DNA of 10,631 nucleotides from JBAYJT01 sp041664965 (GTDB lineage Bacteria; Pseudomonadota; Gammaproteobacteria; UBA9339): assembly GCA_041664965.1 (NCBI GenBank), contig JBAYJT010000049.1, positions 1 through 10,631 of the forward strand, read 5' to 3'. The number at the start of each line of letters is the position of its first letter. The stretch's first letter is position 1. This document shows, one piece after another, positions 1 to 6,439 of this stretch. A program made the position numbers and the translations under genes. The notes under the pieces were generated by a model that was given only the letters and a program-made list of their open reading frames with translations, did not search any database and was not told where the DNA came from.

Positions 1-74
1 CGAGAAAAAAACTAGATTATTTAACGCCAAAGGAGGCTTTGGCTTTAGAATGTAAGCGTGTTTGTCGCACTTGA
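1..74 (+). CDS. IS30-like transposase, C-terminal end only (5' part outside window)
   Basis: An open frame entering from the left edge (first full codon at 3) encodes RKKLDYLTPKEAL and ends at a TGA at 72-74. The pattern Arg-Lys-x-Leu-x-Tyr-x-Thr-Pro-x-Glu is typical of the extreme C-terminus of IS30-family DDE transposases, where it closes the integrase core. Only about 23 codons are visible, so the catalytic residues cannot be checked. In the next frame the end reads Val-Ala-Leu-Asp, and many IS30 proteins finish in a Val-Ala-Leu motif, so a 3' frameshift or degenerate terminus is possible. The family call rests on recollection of the motif, not on a search. The gene points towards murE. 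Confidence 0.6.
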   Translation, partial: RKKLDYLTPKEALALECKRVCRT

Positions 75-76
75 CA
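71..76 (+). promoter_or_regulatory. Outward-facing -35 hexamer at the IS end
   Basis: TTGACA, a perfect sigma-70 -35 box, lies in the terminal region of the IS-like element and points at murE. IS30-family ends are known to supply -35 boxes for hybrid promoters (ISAba125 upstream of resistance genes is an example). Here the bases 17 nt downstream (ATGTCT at 94-99) are a poor -10, so a working promoter is not shown. Confidence 0.3.
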
Positions 77-88
77 TTAGAATGCACC

Positions 89-100
89 AAAACATGTCTA
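89..100 (+). repeat. AAAACATGTCTA intergenic motif, copy 1
   Basis: A 12-nt word with the palindromic core ACATGT lies between the IS-like end and murE. The same 12 bases occur at 3219-3230 and, in reverse orientation, at 7551-7562, each time outside coding sequence. Its role is unknown. Confidence 0.45.
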
Positions 101-137
101 TGGGAATTTGTTTAAAATCAAAGAGTTATATTTTCAA

Positions 138-1655
138 GTGCAAACCGAGATAAAAAACAAGAAAATTGTTTCATTACGTGAACTTTTAAGCGGTTACGCT
201 GAAGTTTCGCCCGTAGATGAAAGGCAAATTTCAGGTTTAGCTTTAGACAGCCGTTTAGTCAGTCCAGGCGATCTTTTTTGCGCTTACTCTGGCAACAAAG
301 AAGACGGCGCTAAATATATCGAAGATGCTATAGCCAAAGGCGCAGTAGCTGTTTTGTGTTCCAGTAAAGTCGAGAAAATTAAAAATATTCCCATTTTTTA
401 TCTACCAAATTTACAGCATATTATTGGAAAGTTAGCTGCCAAATTTCACGAATACCCAGCCGAAAATCTCACTGTTATTGGTGTTACAGGAACTAATGGA
501 AAAACTTCTATCACCCAACTTATTGCACGTTCTCTAGAAATGTTAGGTAAGAAGTGCGGTATTATTGGAACTTTAGGTGTTGGATTTCCAGATGAACTTA
601 CGTCCACAGGTCTTACAACGCCAGATGCGATTACTGTGCAAAAATCTTTGGTAGAATTTTTGGAGAAGGGCGCGGAAGCAGTAACAGTGGAAGCTTCCTC
701 ACATGCTTTAGATCAAGGCCGATTAGAAAGCGCCAATTTTAAAATCGCAGTTTTTACGAATCTAACACGAGACCATTTGGATTATCATAGCGATATGGAA
801 TCTTATTTTGTGGCGAAGAAGATTTTGTTTCAGCAAAAAAGTTTAAAAACTGCAGTAATAAACATCGATGATGAATATGGGCGGCGTCTATTCTCTGATT
901 TGCCAAAAGGCGTTGGTGCTTATGCTTATTCAATAGAAGAAGATTCTGATACGAAATATCCCAAAATTATTCGAGCGAAAAATATAAAAATGTTGCCAGA
1001 CGGCATTAAGGCTGATCTAGTAACGCCATGGGGCGAAGGAGAACTGAAAACACATTTACTTGGCAGATTTAATTTAAGCAATTTATTAGCTGTTTTGGCG
1101 ACGCTTTGCTTATTAAATATTGATTTTGGTAAGGCTTTAAAAACTTTGAATGCTTTGCCAATTGTGCTAGGCCGTATGCAAATTGTAAGGGCAAATACAA
1201 AGACAGCAGGGCCGTTGGTAGTTATAGATTATTCACACACACCAGATGCTTTAGAAAAGGCGCTAAAGGCTTTGCGGGAGCATTGCCATGGCAAACTTTG
1301 CTGCGTTTTTGGTTGTGGTGGAGATCGTGATCGTGGTAAAAGGCCAATTATGGGGCGTATTGCAGAACAGTTTAGTGATCATATCGTTGTAACTAGTGAT
1401 AACCCAAGGAGCGAAGATCCGGAAAAAATTCTAGCCGATGTTGTGTCTGGATTGATTTGCCCTGCTAAAGCGAAAGTTGAAGTTGATCGTAGTTTGGCAA
1501 TACATCATGCGATTAAATATGCTGACGTTAGCGACGTTGTGCTTATAGCTGGTAAAGGTCACGAAGACTATCAGCTGATTGGCAAAAATAAAATTCCATT
1601 TAGTGATTATACTAAAGCCAAAGAGGCTTTGGAGGCTATATGCTTTACTGGTTAG
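138..1655 (+). CDS. murE: UDP-N-acetylmuramoyl-L-alanyl-D-glutamate--2,6-diaminopimelate ligase (MurE)
   Basis: MurE is a cytoplasmic Mur ligase that uses ATP to add meso-diaminopimelate to UDP-MurNAc-L-Ala-D-Glu. The three Mur ligase domains are present. Counting from the longest possible start (TTG at 108, 515 aa), the P-loop GVTGTNGKTS is at 125-134, EASSH at 196-200, TNLTRDHLDYH at 217-227, and the Lys pair that includes the likely carbamylated lysine is near 237-238. DNPR at 431-434 is the signature of the diaminopimelate-adding rather than lysine-adding enzyme, and GHEDYQ follows at 484-489. The start is uncertain: TTG at 108 has a GGGA only 2 nt away, while GTG at 138 (505 aa) has AAAGAG 12 nt upstream and fits the family's short N-terminus better, so 138 is used. 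The gene overlaps mraY by 16 nt. The usual upstream ftsI is replaced by an IS-like end. Confidence 0.95.
   Translation: MQTEIKNKKIVSLRELLSGYAEVSPVDERQISGLALDSRLVSPGDLFCAYSGNKEDGAKYIEDAIAKGAVAVLCSSKVEKIKNIPIFYLPNLQHIIGKLAAKFHEYPAENLTVIGVTGTNGKTSITQLIARSLEMLGKKCGIIGTLGVGFPDELTSTGLTTPDAITVQKSLVEFLEKGAEAVTVEASSHALDQGRLESANFKIAVFTNLTRDHLDYHSDMESYFVAKKILFQQKSLKTAVINIDDEYGRRLFSDLPKGVGAYAYSIEEDSDTKYPKIIRAKNIKMLPDGIKADLVTPWGEGELKTHLLGRFNLSNLLAVLATLCLLNIDFGKALKTLNALPIVLGRMQIVRANTKTAGPLVVIDYSHTPDALEKALKALREHCHGKLCCVFGCGGDRDRGKRPIMGRIAEQFSDHIVVTSDNPRSEDPEKILADVVSGLICPAKAKVEVDRSLAIHHAIKYADVSDVVLIAGKGHEDYQLIGKNKIPFSDYTKAKEALEAICFTG
1618..1635 (+). promoter_or_regulatory. mraY ribosome binding site, partly inside a hairpin
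   Basis: A strong Shine-Dalgarno GGAGG (1631-1635) stands 4 nt before the mraY ATG (1640), within the last codons of murE. CCAAAG (1618-1623) and CTTTGG (1627-1632) form a 6-bp stem with a 3-nt loop that takes in the first two G of the site. A ribosome finishing murE would open it, which would suit translational coupling. The pairing is seen; the coupling is inferred. Confidence 0.4.
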
Positions 1656-2725
1656 CTCATTTTTTAGAACATTACTATCGTGGCTTTCACGTTTTTCAGT
1701 ATCTAACTATGCGCTGCATTTTAGCGGCTTTGACGGCTTTGGTATTATCTTTACTTTTTGGCCCTGTGATTATTCGTTGGTTCAGCCGCTATAAAATTGG
1801 ACAGACGGTGCGAGGAGAAGGCCCAAAAAGCCATTACAGTAAGGCTGGTACACCAACTATGGGTGGAGTGCTTATTTTACTTGCCGTGACTGTTTGCATG
1901 TTGCTTTGGGGAAACTTAGAGAATCGCTATGTTTGGGTGGCATTGTTTACGATGCTTGGGTTTGGTTTTGTGGGTTGGATTGATGATTATAGAAAGTTAG
2001 TTAAGAAAAATTCAATTGGTTTATTAGCACGTGAAAAAATCTTTTGGCAGTCTTGTGTGGCTTTGCTTGCGGTGGTTTTCTTATATGCTACAGCTCGTTA
2101 TCCGGCAGAGACAGAGCTTGTCACGCCGTTTTTTAAATATGCAATTATTCCCTTGGGAATTTTTTATATTATATTTTCATACGTAGTTATTTTAGGAACC
2201 AGTAATGCAGTAAATTTGACTGATGGTTTGGATGGTCTAGCTATAATGCCAACCGTGATGATTGCCGCAGCGCTGGGTGTAATTGGCTATTTGACAGGCA
2301 ATATATCTTTTTCCCGCTATCTTTTTGTGCCTTATATTCCAGGAGTTGGCGAAATTGCTGTATTTTGTAGCGCTATAGTAGGAGCTGGATTAGGATTTTT
2401 ATGGTTTAACACTTACCCTGCGCAGATTTTTATGGGCGATACTGGATCGCTTGGATTAGGAGCTGCTTTGGGTGTAACGGCAGTAATTGTCCGCCAAGAA
2501 ATTTTGCTTTTTATTATGGGTGGAATTTTTGTGGCGGAGGTTTTATCAGTGATTTTACAAGTTGCTTATTTTAAATCTACCGGTGGTAAGAGAATATTCC
2601 GTATGGCGCCGCTACACCATCATTTCGAGCTTAAAGGTTGGCCAGAGCCGCGCGTTATAGTACGTTTTTGGATTATAACTTTTATTTTGGTTTTGGCTGG
2701 AATTGCTACGCTGAAACTGCGTTAA
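1640..2725 (+). CDS. mraY: Phospho-N-acetylmuramoyl-pentapeptide transferase (MraY)
   Basis: MraY is the integral inner-membrane enzyme that transfers phospho-MurNAc-pentapeptide from UDP to undecaprenyl phosphate, giving lipid I. The 361-aa product aligns nearly end to end with the 360-aa E. coli enzyme as I recall it, including the N-terminal MLYWLAHFLEHYY and the C-terminal ATLKLR. Catalytic and Mg-binding landmarks are D115-D116 in GWIDDYRK, the NLTDGLDGL loop at 192-200, D267 in GDTGS, and the HHH loop at 326-328 in MAPLHHHFELKGWPEPR. About ten membrane helices are apparent. The start overlaps murE and has its own GGAGG site. In most gammaproteobacteria murF lies between murE and mraY and murD follows; neither is here. 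The 3' end converges on greA with overlapping stop codons. Confidence 0.97.
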   Translation: MLYWLAHFLEHYYRGFHVFQYLTMRCILAALTALVLSLLFGPVIIRWFSRYKIGQTVRGEGPKSHYSKAGTPTMGGVLILLAVTVCMLLWGNLENRYVWVALFTMLGFGFVGWIDDYRKLVKKNSIGLLAREKIFWQSCVALLAVVFLYATARYPAETELVTPFFKYAIIPLGIFYIIFSYVVILGTSNAVNLTDGLDGLAIMPTVMIAAALGVIGYLTGNISFSRYLFVPYIPGVGEIAVFCSAIVGAGLGFLWFNTYPAQIFMGDTGSLGLGAALGVTAVIVRQEILLFIMGGIFVAEVLSVILQVAYFKSTGGKRIFRMAPLHHHFELKGWPEPRVIVRFWIITFILVLAGIATLKLR

Positions 2726-3201
2726 ATATATTCAATTTTCAAAATCGAATATTCAACAATGCCATTTGGTGTTGTAACTTCTACATCAGAGCCGAGCTTT
2801 TTCCCAACTAAGGCGCGGGATAGAGGAGAGTTAATCGATAGTTTTTTCTTTTTGATATCTGCTTCTTCATCACCGACAATTTGGTAAACGCTTTCTTCGT
2901 CTGTGTTGTGATTCAGAAGATGAACTGTAGCGCCAAATACTACAATATCTCGAGTAGCTATTTTGCTAATATCAATTACGTTAGCATTGGATAATTTATG
3001 TTCTATGTCGCGTATACGAGCTTCTATCAGGCCTTGCTGTTCTTTAGCAGCGTGATATTCAGCATTTTCGCGTAAATCACCATGAGCTCTGGCTTCGGCA
3101 ATAGCTTTTACCACAGTCGGTCTGGCTTCGTGTTTAAGTTTATCTAATTCTGCTCTTAAAGCCGCCGATCCTTCTAAAGTCATGGGAAATTTGTTCATCA
3201 T
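2722..3201 (-). CDS. greA: Transcription elongation factor GreA
   Basis: GreA enters the RNA polymerase secondary channel and stimulates cleavage of the backtracked transcript. The product has the two-domain layout: an N-terminal antiparallel coiled coil with the acidic tip GDLRENAEYH (acidic residues near 42 and 45 of the 159-aa product), and a C-terminal globular domain with VFGATVHLLN, VGDEEAD and INSPLSRALVGK. Length matches the 158-aa E. coli protein. The start is one of two adjacent ATGs (3201 or 3198); an in-frame TTG at 3207 is less likely. An AGG lies 9 nt before the first ATG. E. coli GreA begins with a closely similar 'xxxxPMTLxG' stretch. The TAA overlaps the mraY TAA on the opposite strand. 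A good sigma-70 promoter lies about 80 nt upstream. Confidence 0.96.
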   Translation of the reverse strand: MMNKFPMTLEGSAALRAELDKLKHEARPTVVKAIAEARAHGDLRENAEYHAAKEQQGLIEARIRDIEHKLSNANVIDISKIATRDIVVFGATVHLLNHNTDEESVYQIVGDEEADIKKKKLSINSPLSRALVGKKLGSDVEVTTPNGIVEYSILKIEYI

Positions 3202-3218
3202 AGTCAACTACCTGTTAA

Positions 3219-3230
3219 AAAACATGTCTA
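3219..3230 (+). repeat. AAAACATGTCTA intergenic motif, copy 2 (greA leader)
   Basis: An exact copy of the 12-nt word found at 89-100. Read on the greA strand it is TAGACATGTTTT and lies in the predicted 5' leader of the greA transcript, between the -10 box and the start codon. Confidence 0.45.
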
Positions 3231-3288
3231 CAACAAATCTTTATTTTTCAATAAGTTACAAAAACAAATTATGGAAATGGATTTTCTT

Positions 3289-3316
3289 AGTATAGCGCGT
3301 TTGATTTTAATTTCAA
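3289..3316 (-). promoter_or_regulatory. greA promoter
   Basis: Read on the minus strand, TTGAAA (plus-strand 3311-3316) is followed after 16 nt by TATACT (plus-strand 3289-3294). Each hexamer matches the sigma-70 consensus at 5 of 6 positions. Transcription would start near 3282, giving a leader of about 80 nt before greA. The -35 box overlaps the TGA stop codon of the upstream gene (3313-3315), so greA can be expressed independently of it. Confidence 0.6.
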
Positions 3317-4470
3317 AGCGTATTACCTGGGCTATTTACTTCAGCTTTTGCGACTTCCAAAAAGCGTTTTGTTGGGATAATTCCATGTTCATGCATGTTT
3401 TTGAGAAGACCAGCTAAGCAGGCTATTTGATCGTCATCTGGATAAATAAATTTGCCATCTCTTTTTTCCACGGAAGCGAGATTGTCGCCTCGTTCTAAAT
3501 ATAGCAGATTCCAACAATTAGGTGCCGTTCTTTCCAACTCTTTTTGATTTTGGGGAGAGGCTGTAAAAACAGCTGTACAGTTGCTCGGAAGGAGCCGCAG
3601 GCATTCCTCTATTGCCAATGGCTCAATTTTTCTACAGTCTAAAAAACACTTGCCCAATCTACGGCAGTCAAGTGCTACAGGTTGAAAGTTGACGTTGGCC
3701 GTTAGTTCAGGATTTTCAAGTAACAATTTTTGGTAATTCGTCTCAGTTGCCAATGAAGATTGTGATAAATAGGCATCTTGGCTATTGACGCGAACGTTTA
3801 GTCGGTAGTTTGTGGGGGTCGGTAAAAAATACAACTTCTCTGCAAAAGAAGAGGACTGATTTTGAGTTGAATTAAATAAGAGAGAAGAATTGTTAGCAGA
3901 ATATTTTTGGGAAATAGCTCCGCCGACTCCTAACAAAGCCAAAAGACTAGGGCAGCGGCATAAAATATATGTAATAGGAATCAGAGCTAAAAGAATAAAT
4001 ACTGGTGCAAGCAACTCGTATTTGTTTTGAGAAGTTATTTTTGTTTCTAATTGTTCTGGCTTGTTTATTCTGTGCGGTTTTGGGGATCTTTGCAGCGTTT
4101 TGGCTGATGTGCTTGGATCGCTCACGGTGGGAGGAAGAAGGATAGCTGCTTGTATCGCTTCTTTTTGTTTTGGTATTTCTTTAGCTTTTTCAGCGAGAAT
4201 AGCTCTAAGATTTTCACAGAAAGCTTTTGTGCTATCTTCTTTAGATAGGGCTTTCAAGGCTATCTCAGGATTTTTTTTCAAGTATTCTAAGTCGGAGTTA
4301 AGTAGTTCATACAGGAGAGATGCAGTTTCTGGTGGGAGTGCTGGATTGAAGCAATGGCTTAAAAGGCCAGGAGTTTTAATCTTTTTGAGAGCGCTAATAG
4401 GAAAAGTGGAAATTTCGCTGCGTAAATATTCTTCGTATGCTGTGAAAAAGTTTTGCAATGTTATAAGCAT
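3313..4470 (-). CDS. Unrecognised membrane protein with Cys-rich C-terminal region
   Basis: I do not recognise this 385-aa protein. Residues 1-110 look helical and charged. Residues 111-150 form a polar Pro/Ser/Lys linker. Residues 152-187 are hydrophobic, enough for one long or two short membrane helices, with a CRC in the middle (171-173). The remainder, about 188-385, is soluble and carries seven Cys (269, 275, 279, 290, 298, 319, 351), including a cluster in DCRRLGKCFLDCRK. There is no N-terminal signal peptide. GAGG 6 nt before the ATG supports the start. It sits upstream of greA on the same strand with a separate greA promoter between, and is divergent from the fimV-like gene. It could be lineage-specific; a secreted or effector role cannot be argued from sequence alone. 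Confidence 0.75.
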   Translation of the reverse strand: MLITLQNFFTAYEEYLRSEISTFPISALKKIKTPGLLSHCFNPALPPETASLLYELLNSDLEYLKKNPEIALKALSKEDSTKAFCENLRAILAEKAKEIPKQKEAIQAAILLPPTVSDPSTSAKTLQRSPKPHRINKPEQLETKITSQNKYELLAPVFILLALIPITYILCRCPSLLALLGVGGAISQKYSANNSSLLFNSTQNQSSSFAEKLYFLPTPTNYRLNVRVNSQDAYLSQSSLATETNYQKLLLENPELTANVNFQPVALDCRRLGKCFLDCRKIEPLAIEECLRLLPSNCTAVFTASPQNQKELERTAPNCWNLLYLERGDNLASVEKRDGKFIYPDDDQIACLAGLLKNMHEHGIIPTKRFLEVAKAEVNSPGNTL

Positions 4471-4590
4471 TGTTTACCTCATTTTATTTATTTTTTTAGT
4501 TTGTTCCTCCAGATATTTGATTTTTATTGGTCCGGTTCCTGCGCGCTATAGTACAGGAAAAATTACAAAAATAAATACCGTGTTTTTAAG

Positions 4591-4619
4591 TTTACTCTAC
4601 TAGATAAATAATTTATGAT
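4591..4619 (+). promoter_or_regulatory. Promoter of the fimV-like/ridA unit
   Basis: TTTACT (4591-4596) and TATGAT (4614-4619) are separated by exactly 17 nt. The -10 matches the sigma-70 consensus at 5 of 6 positions and the -35 at 4 of 6. The predicted start near 4626 leaves a short leader before the ATG at 4653. Confidence 0.5.
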
Positions 4620-4652
4620 GGAAAAAATTTGTAAAAAAGACGGGTGGTTTTT

Positions 4653-5828
4653 ATGTTTTTTAAGGATCAAAAAAAGTCTATATTCTGCGCAGCATTTTTG
4701 CTGTTTTTTGCATTTTGTTTTACTAATGCATTAGCGGAAGATCAAGCTAGGAGCGATTCTTACGGGCCTACACAAGCTAGTGATACTCTTTGGCATATTG
4801 CGACTGTACTAAAGCCAGAAGGAGCCTCTGTGCAGCAAACAGCGATAGCTCTTTTGGCGGCAAATCGAGATGCTTTTGTTAGCAATAATGTTAATACACT
4901 AAAACCTGGTTGCACACTGCATTTGCCGTCTTTGGAGGAAATACAGAAAATTTCTACTGCCAAAGCTTCCAAAGAACTTGATAAGCAAGATTATTCTTGG
5001 AAACATCACGGAACAAAGGCTAAGAATAAATGTAAGGCGAAAAATGCCAAGCATATTAAGCCCAAACAGTCTGCTTCACATATAGTAAAGGCAGCAGAAA
5101 AACGGTCTGCAGTTCCGGTTTCCTTGCCTTCAGAGCCTATTGTGGATCCAAGTCAACCTCTAGAACAGACTAAATCATCTAATGTTGCTGTGTCATCTCC
5201 TATGCCGGAGATCTCTGCGCCTTCTGTAGTAAATAGCGTTCAAGCTGACCTTGTAACTAATCTGACGAAAGATCTACAAAATTTAAAAGAAACAACAGAT
5301 GCCAAAATTGCAGATCTTACGGCGCGTAACGCAGAACTAGAAAAGAAAATTTCTGGTGTTGACTCTAGTGTGAAAACTTTGCAACAGCAATTGAGTGATC
5401 TTTCTCAAAAAGTACAAAAAATTGAAAAGCAGATGGTTGGTACGTTCGCTAATTTGGCAATAGTTACTCAGAATCTACTGGCTAGTTTGGGTGGTTTAGG
5501 AGTTGTTCTTTTTGTTTTATTGCTGATTATTTTATTTGTGTTGGTGCGTCTCATAGCGAAAATTTGTTCTAAGTGGGGTAAGCGGCATAACTTATTCCAT
5601 GAGTCTCCAACATCAGAAATTGATACTCATGCAGGACTTAGCGATGAGAGTGATTATGATTTAATGGGAAGCAAAGAAGGAGTTGCTGCTAAGCTAGATT
5701 TGGCTAGGGTTTACATGGATATGAATGAAGGCAATAAAGCACGCGAACTATTGCAAGAAGTTATTGCTAATGGAAATACTAAAGAAAAGGCTGCTGCAGA
5801 AGAAATGCTCAAAAAAATCAAGGGTTAA
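4653..5828 (+). CDS. fimV: FimV-like LysM protein with coiled coil and membrane anchor
   Basis: FimV-family proteins are inner-membrane, peptidoglycan-binding polar organisers linked to type IV pili, type II secretion and cyclic-di-AMP/GMP signalling in Pseudomonas and relatives. From the ATG at 4653 (391 aa) the order is: signal peptide 1-28 ending in ALA; the FimV N-terminal LysM-like region 37-101, with YGPTQASDTLWHIA and the closing LPSLEEIQKIS; a basic, then Pro/Ser-rich linker; a coiled coil about 200-262; one transmembrane helix about 278-303; and the short FimV C-terminal helical motif 344-391 (KLDLARVYMDMNEGNKAREL). It is far shorter than Pseudomonas FimV, which exceeds 900 aa; the acidic middle and TPR part are mostly missing. 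A GTG at 4644 is an alternative start, but the ATG is favoured by GGGTGG just upstream. ridA follows after 3 nt. Confidence 0.8.
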   Translation: MFFKDQKKSIFCAAFLLFFAFCFTNALAEDQARSDSYGPTQASDTLWHIATVLKPEGASVQQTAIALLAANRDAFVSNNVNTLKPGCTLHLPSLEEIQKISTAKASKELDKQDYSWKHHGTKAKNKCKAKNAKHIKPKQSASHIVKAAEKRSAVPVSLPSEPIVDPSQPLEQTKSSNVAVSSPMPEISAPSVVNSVQADLVTNLTKDLQNLKETTDAKIADLTARNAELEKKISGVDSSVKTLQQQLSDLSQKVQKIEKQMVGTFANLAIVTQNLLASLGGLGVVLFVLLLIILFVLVRLIAKICSKWGKRHNLFHESPTSEIDTHAGLSDESDYDLMGSKEGVAAKLDLARVYMDMNEGNKARELLQEVIANGNTKEKAAAEEMLKKIKG

Positions 5829-5831
5829 ATT

Positions 5832-6221
5832 ATGGCAACTAGCATAGAAAAAATTCAGACTAAAAACGCCCCAGAGGCCATTGGACCTTATTCGCAGGCT
5901 ATTAAAGTCGGTAATTTATTGTTTGTTTCTGGGCAAATCCCTTTAGATCCAAAAACTGGGACTTTGGTTCTGGGTGGAGTTAAAGAACAAACTAAACAAG
6001 TTTTAGAAAATTTGAAAGCTATCGTTCTGGCCGCTGGTTTTAGCTTAGATCAAGTTGTGAAATGTTCTTGTTTTCTGAAAAGTCTTAATGATTTTAGCGA
6101 TTTTAATAGTATCTACAGCGAATATTTTGCCAAAATCTTACCTGCTCGCGAATGCGTCGAAGTATCCCGCCTACCGCGCGACGTTCTAGTCGAAATCTCG
6201 GCAATTTGTGCCTCAAATTAA
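5832..6221 (+). CDS. ridA: RidA family 2-iminobutanoate/2-iminopropanoate deaminase
   Basis: RidA hydrolyses reactive enamine/imine intermediates released by PLP enzymes such as threonine dehydratase. It acts in the cytoplasm as a trimer. The 129-aa product has standard length and the family signatures GPYSQAIKVGNLLFVSGQ (18-35) and ARECVEVSRLPRDVLVEI (105-122). R106 and E121 correspond to the catalytic Arg and the conserved Glu of the active RidA subgroup. The start has AGGG 7 nt upstream, within the last codons of the fimV-like gene; the two genes are only 3 nt apart and should share a transcript. No functional link between them is known to me, so the pairing may simply reflect compaction. 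Confidence 0.95.
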   Translation: MATSIEKIQTKNAPEAIGPYSQAIKVGNLLFVSGQIPLDPKTGTLVLGGVKEQTKQVLENLKAIVLAAGFSLDQVVKCSCFLKSLNDFSDFNSIYSEYFAKILPARECVEVSRLPRDVLVEISAICASN

Positions 6222-6235
6222 AAATAAAATATAAA

Positions 6236-6264
6236 TTGAATTAGAGCATTTAGTTTTATATCAT
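6236..6264 (+). promoter_or_regulatory. Promoter upstream of the P-loop gene
   Basis: TTGAAT (6236-6241) and TATCAT (6259-6264) are spaced by 17 nt, with the -35 matching 4 of 6 and the -10 matching 5 of 6 consensus bases. Transcription would begin near 6271, leaving a leader of about 170 nt before the gene at 6440. The leader contains GAATGT/ACATTC, a weak 6-bp hairpin around 6363-6381. I see no tRNA, riboswitch or convincing small gene in it. Confidence 0.45.
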
Positions 6265-6439
6265 AGTCGTGCTTACATGGGTCGAAACGCAGGAGCAATA
6301 AAGTCTCTGAGTTATACTAGAATGGCTTTGCCGCTTGGAATTGGCCTTCCTATCTAAGAGTTGAATGTTTTTTTACATTCTCTTTCCTCATTATTAAATT
6401 TAAAACACTTTATTGTTTATTTTTTAGAGAGGTATATCG

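Larger units (their letters stand above)
1..88 (+). mobile_element. Right end of an IS30-like insertion sequence
   Basis: Just after the transposase frame, positions 64-83 carry GTCGCACTTGACATTAGAAT. This resembles the right terminal inverted repeat of IS30-family elements, which often contains a GTCGCACTT-type core. The exact outer boundary cannot be fixed without the left end; 88 is an estimate. The end contains a perfect TTGACA at 71-76 pointing out of the element towards murE. A target duplication cannot be assessed. Confidence 0.5.

Noticed and set aside
26..43. Perfect inverted repeat GCCAAAG/CTTTGGC with a 4-nt loop
   Set aside because: It lies inside the transposase coding end and has no T-tract; its likeness to the murE end (1618-1632) follows from similar Lys-Glu-Ala-Leu codons, so it is taken as coincidence.
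94..150. Short frame from ATG at 94
   Set aside because: It ends after a few codons, is out of frame with murE, and begins inside the repeated AAAACATGTCTA word.
4541..4553. GCGCGCTATAGTA upstream of the fimV-like gene, similar to the greA -10 region
   Set aside because: No suitable -35 at normal spacing; the TTTACT-17-TATGAT pair downstream is the better promoter, and the shared letters are few.
4061..4603. 180-codon open frame on the plus strand
   Set aside because: It lies antisense to the better supported leftward gene, has no ribosome binding site, and extends through the divergent promoter region; its composition reads as a shadow of the other strand.
6277..6357. 26-codon frame starting ATGGGTCGA in the leader of the P-loop gene
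   Set aside because: No Shine-Dalgarno sequence and no recognisable peptide; length is within chance for non-coding DNA. A leader peptide cannot be excluded.
6222..6439. Possible tRNA or small RNA gene
   Set aside because: No cloverleaf, CCA end or TTCGANNC T-arm pattern was found; the only hairpin (GAATGT/ACATTC) is weak and AT-rich.
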